A stretch of 12,894 nucleotides of DNA from JAXHUH01 sp034211175 (GTDB taxonomy: Bacteria > Actinomycetota > Acidimicrobiia > Acidimicrobiales > CAIXPF01): NCBI GenBank assembly GCA_034211175.1, contig JAXHUH010000056.1:1-12894 (forward strand). Reading direction: 5' to 3'. The notes under the pieces are model-generated. The model ran no database searches. It saw only the letters and a program-made list of their open reading frames with translations, and was not told where the DNA came from. Positions 1 through 5,768 of the stretch are shown here, piece after piece. The position numbers and the translations under genes were made by a program. Within the stretch, counting starts at the first letter, position 1, and every line of letters begins with the position of its first letter.

Positions 1-112
1 CCGCAGGCAGGTTTGGTCTACAGCATAACACCCCGAACTGAACTTCATGCCTCGGTTGGCAAAAAGACCCGTTTTCCGCACCTAAAGGAGCTTTACAGCA
101 AATATGCAGTAG
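1..112. other. AT-richer, non-coding-looking segment beyond the pilin core
   Basis: About 50% G+C, clearly lower than the coding DNA around it. It is formally open as an extension of the minus-strand pilin frame, but codon third positions lose the strong G/C preference of the pilin core. A short inverted repeat TAAAG-GAG-CTTTA lies at 83-95. No tRNA, rRNA or riboswitch signature was recognised. It is probably intergenic DNA downstream of the pilin. Confidence 0.5.
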
Positions 113-280
113 CGCGTCCGAGATGGTCTGGAACGCGGCCTGGACCTGACCACCGAGCGTCGCGACGACGGTCACGATCACGGCGGCGATCAACGCGACC
201 ATCATTCCGTACTCGACCGCCGTCGCACCCTCTTCCTCGGTGCGCAGCGCGGTGTACAGCTTCACGATGAGCTCGTTCAT
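1..280 (-). CDS. Flp/Fap-type pilin, no stop codon before the left edge (partial or altered 3' end)
   Basis: Small type IVb pilin, predicted to be the structural subunit of Tad/Flp pili, processed at the membrane by a prepilin peptidase. The start at 280 gives MNELIVKLYTALRTEEEG, then ATAVEYG and a single hydrophobic segment of about 20 residues, then GGQVQAAFQTISDAL. The cleavage site fits G18/A19, with the conserved Glu at mature position 5 (E23) and Tyr following. A purine-rich AAAGAAG lies 10 bases before the ATG. Flp pilins are usually about 55-65 residues, and this one should end near 113. Instead no in-frame stop occurs before base 2, so at least 93 codons are open. The extra codons are AT-rich at third positions and give a tail rich in Cys and Lys that does not look coded. 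The family call is confident; the 3' end is not. A frameshift, lost stop or edge/assembly artefact are all possible. Confidence 0.82.
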   Translation of the reverse strand, partial: MNELIVKLYTALRTEEEGATAVEYGMMVALIAAVIVTVVATLGGQVQAAFQTISDALLHICCKAPLGAENGSFCQPRHEVQFGVLCCRPNLPA

Positions 281-321
281 GTTCGGCGGGCTTCTTTCGT
301 TGAGCGGATGTTTCAGGCGGA

Positions 322-335
322 TGCAATTGCTTGCA
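322..335. promoter_or_regulatory. Dyad TGCAA-TTGC-TTGCA upstream of the pilin gene
   Basis: A perfect 5-bp inverted repeat with a 4-base spacer, centred about 49 bases before the pilin start, inside a 191-base intergenic region of lower G+C than the genes. The position would suit an operator or activator site for pilin transcription. No clear -35/-10 pair was identified nearby, so the regulatory role is inference. Confidence 0.3.
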
Positions 336-419
336 CCACAACCATCGTCCGCGCCCGCGCACAGCTGCATTCGCTCTCTGGACGAATCCGCTACACGATG
401 TTCTCATCGCTTCGCACCA

Positions 420-438
420 GGACCGAACGAGTCGGTCC
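420..438 (-). terminator. Hairpin downstream of the Nudix gene (candidate terminator)
   Basis: A perfect 7-bp stem GGACCGA/TCGGTCC with a 5-base loop. It begins about 33 bases after the stop of the minus-strand Nudix gene, and is the only strong hairpin between that gene and the pilin. There is no T-run after the stem, so it is at best a weak intrinsic terminator or a 3'-end-stabilising hairpin. Confidence 0.4.
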
Positions 439-471
439 GCCCGCCCGGCCGTGGCCCCCGCCGATGGCCGC

Positions 472-1311
472 TCAGTGCAGCCGCAGCCGGACCCAGCCGG
501 TCTCGATCGACTCGTCCGCCACGTCGTAACCCGCGTCGCCCGGCAGGAGCGGTTCCCATCCACCCTCGCCGTCGGGCGACGAGCGGACGATCTCACCTGC
601 CCGGGCACGGCGCGCCGCCTCGACGACGTCGTCGGCGCACTCGAAGGCGGCGAGCGAGCGGATCATGCGCCGGGTCGGTGTCATCAGCGCGGCCTCGCCA
701 CGCTCGAACGCGGCCAGCAGCTCGTGCGGGCGGGCCCAGCGGGAGGCGACCGCCTCGTCGTCGTCGTGGGTCGCGCGCTGGCCGACCGGGGGCCGCGCGA
801 CGAAGAACCGGGCGTCGAAGCGTCGCGGCGGGCCCTGCGGCGTCACCCAACGGGACACGTAGTGCACCGCGTCGAGGTCGCAGACCAGGCCCAGTTCGTC
901 GAGCACGTGACCGAAGGTCACCTCCCCGGCGTTCAGGGCCTGGCGGAGCTGTCCCGTCCGGGGGCCCGGCTCGAGCGGGGCCCCGCCACCGGACACCGGG
1001 CGGGCCAGCAGCAGCCCCGCCTCCTCGAACGTCTCCCGAACCGCGGCCACCCGGTGCGCCGGCGAGACCGGCTCGGCGCCGGGTGCGTCCGGTCGCTCGT
1101 CGCGGGAGGGGCCGACCCGGGCCGCGACCACCTCGTCGTCCGGGTCGACGCGCCCGCCGGGGAACACCCACATCCCGCCGGCGAAGATGGTCGCCGCGTT
1201 GCGGCGCAGCACGAGGACGTGCAGGTCGGGGCGGTCGTCGACCAACATCACCGTCGCCGCGGGCCGCACCGGCACCGCTGCGGGGTCCTCCGTCACGCCG
1301 GCGCCGCTCAC
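472..1311 (-). CDS. Nudix hydrolase, NUDT19/CoA-diphosphatase-like
   Basis: Predicted to hydrolyse a nucleoside diphosphate linked to another moiety; the subfamily resemblance suggests CoA or acyl-CoA. From the GTG at 1311 it is 279 residues. The Nudix box is recognisable but stretched: FPGGRVDP at about 50-57, then an insertion of roughly 35 residues before RETFEEAGLLL at about 92-102, which carries the metal-binding REXXEE core. An enlarged Nudix region of this kind occurs in eukaryotic NUDT7/NUDT19-like peroxisomal CoA hydrolases and bacterial relatives. The GTG overlaps the stop of the upstream thioesterase gene by 4 bases (GTGA), implying translational coupling; a second in-frame GTG at 1296 is the alternative start. 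Longer upstream frames are arginine/proline-rich antisense-like sequence and were not used. The Nudix family is certain; the substrate is inferred from family and neighbour. Confidence 0.88.
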   Translation of the reverse strand: MSGAGVTEDPAAVPVRPAATVMLVDDRPDLHVLVLRRNAATIFAGGMWVFPGGRVDPDDEVVAARVGPSRDERPDAPGAEPVSPAHRVAAVRETFEEAGLLLARPVSGGGAPLEPGPRTGQLRQALNAGEVTFGHVLDELGLVCDLDAVHYVSRWVTPQGPPRRFDARFFVARPPVGQRATHDDDEAVASRWARPHELLAAFERGEAALMTPTRRMIRSLAAFECADDVVEAARRARAGEIVRSSPDGEGGWEPLLPGDAGYDVADESIETGWVRLRLH

Positions 1312-2162
1312 GAGGGTTGCTCGAAGCGGATGCGCGGTCGTTCGCCGACCTCGGCGGGCAACGGCACGAGCACCGCGAGCTGGCGGGCCTGCGCGAGCAG
1401 GTGGCCATCGGCGGTCCAGATCGCGCCCGACTCGTCGATGAAGCCCTCGCGGGCGGTCTCGGAGCGGAACACGGTCAGGCACCACTCGTCGGGGGCCATG
1501 GCCGCCAACTTCTCGTGGTCACGGAAGTGGACGGTCAGCTCGAGCGTCGGCACCGTCGTCGGCGGCGGCTCGGGCAGGCAGAAGATCGGCGGCACCCAGG
1601 CGTCGGCCATCGCCGCCATCACCGCGGCGTCGGGCTGCTCGGGCTCGGACAGGCGGATCCACCCGCCGACGACCGCCTCGTCGGTGCCGGTCGCCTCGGT
1701 CGGGCCGTACACCCAGCGGGAGTCCCACCGGTGACGGATCGCCGGGCCCTGCTCGTCGCTCACCAGCTGGCCACAGGCGTCGGGCGGGGGCACGTCGGGC
1801 ATCCGCAGGTGGTCGAAGTCGACCATCGCCGGCCGCTCGTCGGAGAACGCCGCCACCGCGAGGGCCTCGAGCCGGTCGCCCTGACGCAGGCGGGCCGTGC
1901 AGAACGTCACGCCCCGGCCGTCGCGCTCGACGGTGACCTCGACCTCCGCGTCGCCCTCCCGGGGCGGCGACAGGTAGTGGACGGTCAGCGTGCGGGCCAG
2001 GCGCCCGGGCCGGGCGATCTCGGTCTCGCACGCCCGCAGCAGGATGGCGGCGACGAGCCCCCCGTTCGGGCCGACGGCGACCCACCAGTTGCGGTTGATC
2101 TCGACCCGGTAGCGACCGTCCCCCAGTGCCTCGAGCGTCGTGTCACGTGCGAAGACCGTCAT
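1308..2162 (-). CDS. Acyl-CoA thioesterase-like protein (double hotdog, TesB/4HBT_3 type)
   Basis: Predicted cytoplasmic thioesterase of 284 residues, the usual size for a two-hotdog TesB-like protein. The N-terminal hotdog contains NWWVAVGPNGGLVAAILLRA near 25-44, the helix that packs in the hotdog fold, followed by RTLTVHYLSPPREGDAEVEV, a typical strand pattern. The second hotdog shows LELTVHFRD and a late EGFIDESGAIWTADGHLLAQ segment, which matches the conserved end of this family. The ATG at 2162 is supported by a TACCTT -10 box 8 bases upstream, a leaderless layout. The 4-base overlap with the Nudix gene suggests a two-gene unit that releases free acid from acyl-CoA and then degrades CoA or its derivative. 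The fold is confident; acyl chain preference cannot be read from sequence. Confidence 0.85.
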   Translation of the reverse strand: MTVFARDTTLEALGDGRYRVEINRNWWVAVGPNGGLVAAILLRACETEIARPGRLARTLTVHYLSPPREGDAEVEVTVERDGRGVTFCTARLRQGDRLEALAVAAFSDERPAMVDFDHLRMPDVPPPDACGQLVSDEQGPAIRHRWDSRWVYGPTEATGTDEAVVGGWIRLSEPEQPDAAVMAAMADAWVPPIFCLPEPPPTTVPTLELTVHFRDHEKLAAMAPDEWCLTVFRSETAREGFIDESGAIWTADGHLLAQARQLAVLVPLPAEVGERPRIRFEQPS

Positions 2163-2170
2163 CGGCGCCG

Positions 2171-2176
2171 AAGGTA
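2171..2176 (-). promoter_or_regulatory. -10 box TACCTT of the thioesterase-Nudix operon, leaderless layout
   Basis: Read on the minus strand, TACCTT is followed by 8 bases and then the ATG at 2162, so transcription would start at or next to the start codon. No Shine-Dalgarno sequence precedes the ATG, which agrees. No convincing -35 is visible. Confidence 0.5.
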
Positions 2177-2237
2177 CGCCGTGGCGTGCCGTCGGGGCGA
2201 GCCTGCGGGGCGGGTGGGCGGGCGTCCCGTTCGCGTC

Positions 2238-2254
2238 GGCGACGGCTCGTCGCC
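2238..2254. promoter_or_regulatory. Dyad GGCGACG-GCT-CGTCGCC between divergent promoters
   Basis: A perfect 7-bp inverted repeat with a 3-base spacer, located in the 140-base gap between the divergent thioesterase and FkbM genes, roughly midway between their -10 boxes. It is a possible shared operator. High G+C makes such repeats fairly common by chance, so the call is tentative. Confidence 0.3.
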
Positions 2255-2289
2255 TCCCGCGGACCGGTCGCCACCGGGAGGGGCGGCCC

Positions 2290-2295
2290 TAGCCT
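2290..2295 (+). promoter_or_regulatory. -10 box TAGCCT of the FkbM gene, leaderless layout
   Basis: TAGCCT is followed by 7 bases and the ATG at 2303, placing the likely transcription start on the start codon. There is no Shine-Dalgarno sequence. No clear -35 hexamer was found at 16-19 bases upstream. Confidence 0.5.
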
Positions 2296-2302
2296 GGGCC
2301 CG

Positions 2303-3190
2303 ATGCCCGATCCGTCGACCTCCGAGGGCCGGACCGCGACGCTGCGCAAGACCGCGGTCGCCGCGTTCCGCCACGTCCCCGTCCCCGTCCTCGCCCGGCT
2401 CGTGGACCTGCCGCTCCCGGCACCACTCGACCGCGCCGTGGCCAAGGGCCTCGGCGGGCGGGAGGTGGTGATCCGGCGCGGCCCGGCGGCCGGGCTGCGC
2501 TACGACGCCGCGGAGGCCGACCCCTTCGGTGCGCTCGGCACCTACGAGACGCCGGTCCAGGAGGCCCTCGTCGCCCACCTCCAGCCGGGTGACGTGTTCT
2601 ACGACATCGGCGCCAACGTGGGGTTCTTCTCGGTGCTCGGCGCCCGACTCGTCGCGCCCGGTGGGTGGGTCTACGCGTTCGAGCCGGCGCCCGACAACGC
2701 CGAGCTCGTGCGGCGCAACCTCGCGGCGAACCGGTTCCACCACACCGAGGTGCTCGAGGTCGCGGTCGCCGGTGAACCGGCGACCACCGAGCTCGAGCTC
2801 AGCGGGTACGCCGGCGGTCATGCCCTCGTGTCGGCCGGCGGCACCCCCGACCACGCCGGGGTCGTCACCGTCGAGGCGGTCGTGATCGACGATCTCGTCG
2901 CCGCCGGGCGGCTCCGCCCGCCGACGCTGGTGAAGATCGACGTCGAGGGCGCCGAGCTCGACGTCCTGCACGGCATGGCGCGCACGATCGACGAGCACCG
3001 GCCCCACCTGCTCGTCGAGGTCGACCACGAGCACCGGGCCGGGCTGACCGAACGACGTGCCGGCATCGAGGCGTTCCTCGGCGAGGCCGGCTACGAGTGG
3101 ACCGAGCTGGAACCGGCGTACCCCGGCATCGCCTGGGAGGTGGCCCACCTCATGGCCTCGCCCACCGACCGGTCGTCGCCCACGGCCTAG
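2303..3190 (+). CDS. FkbM-family SAM-dependent methyltransferase
   Basis: Predicted O-methyltransferase of 295 residues; family members methylate sugars, polyketides or other small molecules. Motif I, the SAM-binding glycine-rich loop, is VFYDIGANVGFFSV at about 98-111. The acidic ribose-binding region is YAFEPAPDN near 124-132. The signature KIDVEGAELDVL lies at about 211-222, with the typical FkbM spacing of roughly 110 residues from motif I. The first 50 residues are an alkaline, Pro/Leu-rich extension before the core. The ATG at 2303 was chosen because an upstream TAGCCT box fits a leaderless start; the longer frame back to 2126 is arginine-rich and lies in intergenic DNA. There is no adjacent glycosyltransferase or biosynthetic cluster, so the substrate is unknown. 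The family is confident. Confidence 0.9.
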   Translation: MPDPSTSEGRTATLRKTAVAAFRHVPVPVLARLVDLPLPAPLDRAVAKGLGGREVVIRRGPAAGLRYDAAEADPFGALGTYETPVQEALVAHLQPGDVFYDIGANVGFFSVLGARLVAPGGWVYAFEPAPDNAELVRRNLAANRFHHTEVLEVAVAGEPATTELELSGYAGGHALVSAGGTPDHAGVVTVEAVVIDDLVAAGRLRPPTLVKIDVEGAELDVLHGMARTIDEHRPHLLVEVDHEHRAGLTERRAGIEAFLGEAGYEWTELEPAYPGIAWEVAHLMASPTDRSSPTA

Positions 3191-3225
3191 CCCGCCCCGG
3201 CTGCCCGCCCACCTGAGCGTGATGT

Positions 3226-3269
3226 GGTCCGGAGGTCGAGGTCCGGACGCCGTGCCCGGGAGGTCCGAG
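3226..3269. repeat. Three GGTCCGR repeats after the FkbM gene
   Basis: GGTCCGGA at 3226-3233 and 3240-3247, plus GGTCCGAG at 3262-3269. The first two contain the self-complementary TCCGGA, so they can also pair with each other as a 6-bp stem with an 8-base loop. This could be a weak terminator for the FkbM gene or clustered protein-binding sites for the next gene. No T-run is present. Confidence 0.3.
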
Positions 3270-3285
3270 CCCGTGGCGGGATCGT

Positions 3286-3299
3286 CACCTCACGAGGTG
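3286..3299. promoter_or_regulatory. Dyad CACCTC-AC-GAGGTG upstream of the unknown gene
   Basis: A perfect 6-bp inverted repeat with a 2-base spacer, ending about 60 bases before the presumed transcription start at 3360. The position suits an upstream activator or repressor site. The sequence matches no operator that I recognise with confidence. Confidence 0.35.
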
Positions 3300-3347
3300 G
3301 TCACGCGGCCGTAACACCCTCGACGCGTGACGAAGGTCATTCGCCGC

Positions 3348-3353
3348 TACCGT
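3348..3353 (+). promoter_or_regulatory. -10 box TACCGT, leaderless layout, for the gene starting at 3360
   Basis: TACCGT is followed by 6 bases and ATG, with no Shine-Dalgarno sequence. A possible -35, GTGACG at 3327-3332, is spaced 15 bases away, shorter than ideal. The box is what favours the ATG at 3360 over the alternative start at 3327, which would lie upstream of the promoter. Confidence 0.5.
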
Positions 3354-3359
3354 CTCGTC

Positions 3360-4304
3360 ATGGGGCTGCACTCCGTGAACCCGGCGGACCGGTACCTCCA
3401 GCAGCTGTCCCGGTCCGACCTGCTCATCCTGGCCGAGGCGGCAGGGGCGGGCACCGACGACGCCGATGCGGCGTTGGCGCACTTCCGCGACGATCCCTCC
3501 GCCATCGAGAGCGCGCTGTTCGCCGACGACACGTTCCGGCACCTCTTCGGTGAGCGGACGATCACCGTCAGCGGCACGACGTCGGCGCCGGCGGAGGCCG
3601 CGATCCACGAGGGCTTCTCCGAGGCCTCCCCGTTCCTGCTGTTCGCGGTGGCGGTCCACCGCGGCGTCATGGACCTCCACACCTCGCCGTTCGTGTCCGA
3701 GCGGGTCGGCGCCCACCGGCGCATCCCGATCTTCGACGCGGCGTCGATCCTCGACTACTACGTGGAGCCGTCCCGCCGGCTCTTCGCCGCCGAGCACCTC
3801 GCCTCCTACACCCAGGTCCGCAGCGGCCCGGTGTGGGTCCGCCACAACGGGAAGCTGCGCCGCCAGCGCTACAGCGAGCTCGACCCGGCCCGCCTCGCCG
3901 CCCTCCTCGACGTCCTCCCCGACGAGGACAAGGTCGGCATCTACCGCCGCCTCGGCGACCTCGCCCTCTTCCTCACCGGCGTGTTCGGCGACCACACCGC
4001 CCGGGAGGCGCCACACCCGATCGAGGTCGAGCGGCTGATCCGCACGGTGCGCGACGAGCCCGACCTGCGCCTCGACGTCGACGAGATCGCGGCGCTCGCC
4101 GGCGGCAACGGCCGGGCCGGGCTGTTGAGCACGCTCGGGCCCCGCTGGTACCGGATGGCGGCCGACCGCTCCCCACTGCCGGCCGTGCGCCGGGCACTGC
4201 ACGACGTCGCCGAGGGGTTCGACACCGCCCGGCGCTTCCTCACCCTGGTCACCGACCGCTACCTGTTCGGCGGCACCGACCGCTGGTTCGGCACCTCCCA
4301 CTGA
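3360..4304 (+). CDS. Conserved-looking protein of unknown family, about 314 residues
   Basis: I do not recognise this protein. It is predicted soluble, mostly alpha-helical, with no signal peptide and no long membrane segment. Segments that look constrained: ADRYLQQLSRSDLLILAEAAG near 9-29, DDTFRHLFGE near 56-65, a hydrophobic stretch SPFLLFAVAVHRGVMDLH near 90-107, SILDYYVEPSRRLFAAEHLASY near 129-150, and LPDEDKVGIYRRLGDLALFLTGVFGDH in the middle. The last of these could be a helical hairpin. There is no nucleotide-binding, metal-binding or DNA-binding motif that I can name. G/C at third codon positions is as strong as in its neighbours, so it is surely coding. It is convergent with the GNAT gene and separated from FkbM by about 170 bases with its own promoter, hence probably a single-gene unit. 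The function is unknown. Confidence 0.8.
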   Translation: MGLHSVNPADRYLQQLSRSDLLILAEAAGAGTDDADAALAHFRDDPSAIESALFADDTFRHLFGERTITVSGTTSAPAEAAIHEGFSEASPFLLFAVAVHRGVMDLHTSPFVSERVGAHRRIPIFDAASILDYYVEPSRRLFAAEHLASYTQVRSGPVWVRHNGKLRRQRYSELDPARLAALLDVLPDEDKVGIYRRLGDLALFLTGVFGDHTAREAPHPIEVERLIRTVRDEPDLRLDVDEIAALAGGNGRAGLLSTLGPRWYRMAADRSPLPAVRRALHDVAEGFDTARRFLTLVTDRYLFGGTDRWFGTSH

Positions 4305-4389
4305 CCCGGGCGCCCGGCCGACCCGACGCCCCGCCGACCCGGCCGCGACCCCGACGGTCGTCCCCCACCGCGACCCCGGCCCCGCGGCC

Positions 4390-5637
4390 TCACCAGGCGA
4401 TGTCGGTGGTGAGGAGGTCGGCACGTGCCGGCGGGAACAGGACGCGCACGAGGTCCGCGCCCTCACCGGGCCGGGCATCGGGCAGGTGGGACGCGAGACC
4501 GTCGATGGTCCACGGGCCGAGCACCAACGACAGGAAGGCGTCGGGTGGCACCGTCGGCGGCCCGCCGTCGCGCTCGACGCGCAGCGGGCCACCGGCGACG
4601 AGCTCGCCGATGCGTCCCCGCTCGATCGGGAGCCGGACGTGCCACCGGTAGAAACCGATCGTCAGCTCCCTCGACACGCCGGCGAACGGCGAACGGGCCA
4701 GCCGCGCCTCCAGCTCCGGGCGCAGCAGGTCGAGCAGCGCCACGGGTCGGTCGCAACCGAGGTAGTACCAGTCGTCGACGGGAGCGGGGGCGGCGAGCTG
4801 CGACCAGACCGAGGCGACCAGCGTGTCGTGGCGGTCGTCGACGAAGAGCGACCGGTCGCCGACCTCCGCGGCGGTCGCGGCCACGAGCTGGCGCAGTGCC
4901 GTTGCGTCGCTCGCCACGGCCTCGGTGATGACGACGACGTCGGAGTGCGTCGCCACCCGGGCGGCGGCCCCGATCGCGCCGTCACGCGTCGCCACCCGCA
5001 GGCACGAGCCCGACCAGTCGAGGAGGCGGCGCCACGCCTCGGGCGATCGGACGAGGGCGAGCCCGACCGAGCGCTGCGCGGCGGCGTGGAGGAGCGCCAC
5101 CCGGTCGAGGTCGTCGACCCCGGCGGGCCGCACCGCCCAGGCACCACCCGCGGCGACGGCCCCGCTCGTCGGCGCCGCCGCCGGGCCCGACGGCCCGCTC
5201 CCACCGGCCGGCTCGGCGACCGGGCGGTGGGCCGGGTGGGGGGCCACGTACTCGTAGCCGAGGCGGCGGTAGAAGTACGGGATCCCGACGACGATGCGCA
5301 CCAGGTGACCCCGGGCGAGCGAGGACGCGGCCAGCGCCTCGCACAGGTGGCGGGCGATCCCGCGGCCCTCGTGGGCCCGGTCGACCGCCAGCAGCACCAG
5401 CTCGCCGGCCGGTACCGCGACCTCGCCGACCCGCATGGTCGCGTCGAGCAGCGCCACGGTTCCGACGAGGTGACCGCCGCGGTCGACCGCGACCGTGAAC
5501 GCGCCGGGTCCCACCTCGGGACGGTCGAGCAGGAGGCGGGCGTTGGCGGCGTCGGCCGGGGTGAGCCGCTGCGCCACGAGATCGGTGATCGGCCCGGCGT
5601 CGGCCGCCCGAGCGACCCGGACCTCGTGGTCGTCCAT
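4390..5637 (-). CDS. Eis-like GNAT-family N-acetyltransferase with C-terminal SCP2-like domain
   Basis: Predicted acetyl-CoA-dependent acyltransferase of 415 residues from the ATG at 5637, matching the usual size of the Eis group. The N-terminal GNAT fold spans about 1-135. Its acetyl-CoA loop is LLAVDRAHEGRGIARHLCEAL near 82-102, where the usual Arg/Gln of the Q/R-x-x-G-x-G/A motif appears to be Glu. The family's YRRLGYEYV follows at about 123-131. A Gly/Pro/Ala-rich linker (about 135-165) precedes a second, degenerate GNAT-like half beginning AVRPAGVDDLDR. The last 110 residues (LLDLLRPELEARL ... LVRVLFPPARADLLTTDIAW) resemble the SCP2-like C-terminal domain of Eis enzymes. Mycobacterial Eis acetylates aminoglycosides and other amines, but the substrate here is unknown. 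The longer frame to 5718 lacks support. It is convergent with the unknown gene and divergent from rhomboid. Confidence 0.82.
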   Translation of the reverse strand: MDDHEVRVARAADAGPITDLVAQRLTPADAANARLLLDRPEVGPGAFTVAVDRGGHLVGTVALLDATMRVGEVAVPAGELVLLAVDRAHEGRGIARHLCEALAASSLARGHLVRIVVGIPYFYRRLGYEYVAPHPAHRPVAEPAGGSGPSGPAAAPTSGAVAAGGAWAVRPAGVDDLDRVALLHAAAQRSVGLALVRSPEAWRRLLDWSGSCLRVATRDGAIGAAARVATHSDVVVITEAVASDATALRQLVAATAAEVGDRSLFVDDRHDTLVASVWSQLAAPAPVDDWYYLGCDRPVALLDLLRPELEARLARSPFAGVSRELTIGFYRWHVRLPIERGRIGELVAGGPLRVERDGGPPTVPPDAFLSLVLGPWTIDGLASHLPDARPGEGADLVRVLFPPARADLLTTDIAW

Positions 5638-5665
5638 GTGGGCCCGATCATCGCGCGGACCGGGG

Positions 5666-5677
5666 ACGGACGTCCGT
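5666..5677. promoter_or_regulatory. 12-bp palindrome ACGGACGTCCGT before the GNAT gene
   Basis: A perfect palindrome 29 bases upstream of the GNAT start codon, where the -35 region of a leaderless promoter would fall; a weak GATGAT box lies about 9 bases before the ATG. It is a candidate operator. Palindromes of this length are expected several times by chance in DNA this G+C-rich. Confidence 0.3.
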
Positions 5678-5683
5678 GCAACG

Positions 5684-5709
5684 CGCCCGGCCGCCGCACC
5701 GGCCGGGCG
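5684..5709. promoter_or_regulatory. 10-bp perfect inverted repeat, 6-base loop, before the rhomboid gene
   Basis: Arms CGCCCGGCCG (5684-5693) and CGGCCGGGCG (5700-5709) enclose CCGCAC. It ends just where a -35 element for the TACCGT box at 5730 would begin. This suits an operator for the rhomboid-GTPase operon. An RNA hairpin is less likely, since it lies upstream of the presumed transcription starts of both divergent genes. Confidence 0.4.
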
Positions 5710-5729
5710 AAAGACCACGTGGGGCCGGG

Positions 5730-5735
5730 TACCGT
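5730..5735 (+). promoter_or_regulatory. Candidate -10 box TACCGT for the rhomboid-GTPase operon
   Basis: It is the same hexamer as the box before the gene at 3360. Transcription starting about 7 bases downstream would leave a leader of some 27 bases before the GTG at 5769. The leader has no obvious Shine-Dalgarno sequence, so the assignment is moderate to weak. Confidence 0.35.
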
Positions 5736-5768
5736 CTACGGACGCGCCGTCGACGCTTGGCCGCAGCC

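Noticed and set aside
1..112. Possible riboswitch or small RNA in the AT-richer left edge
   Set aside because: Compared by eye with cyclic di-GMP riboswitch and tRNA consensus features; no conserved core or cloverleaf was found.
2126..2302. N-terminal extension of the FkbM frame
   Set aside because: The extra 59 codons overlap the thioesterase 5' end, are Arg/Ser-rich and lie upstream of the likely -10 box.
240..2471. A 743-codon open frame on the plus strand
   Set aside because: It runs antisense to the Nudix and thioesterase genes; the product is Arg/Pro/Ala-rich without any domain.
4306..4317. Palindrome CCGGGCGCCCGG just after the unknown gene
   Set aside because: With a realistic loop only a 4-bp stem remains and there is no T-run. 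Such G+C palindromes are expected by chance here, so it was not called a terminator.
3285..4592. A 435-codon open frame on the minus strand opposite the unknown gene
   Set aside because: Considered because the plus-strand gene is itself unrecognised. However, the plus frame has a balanced protein-like composition and a promoter at its start, while the minus frame is Val/Gly/Arg/Glu low complexity and overlaps the end of the GNAT gene.
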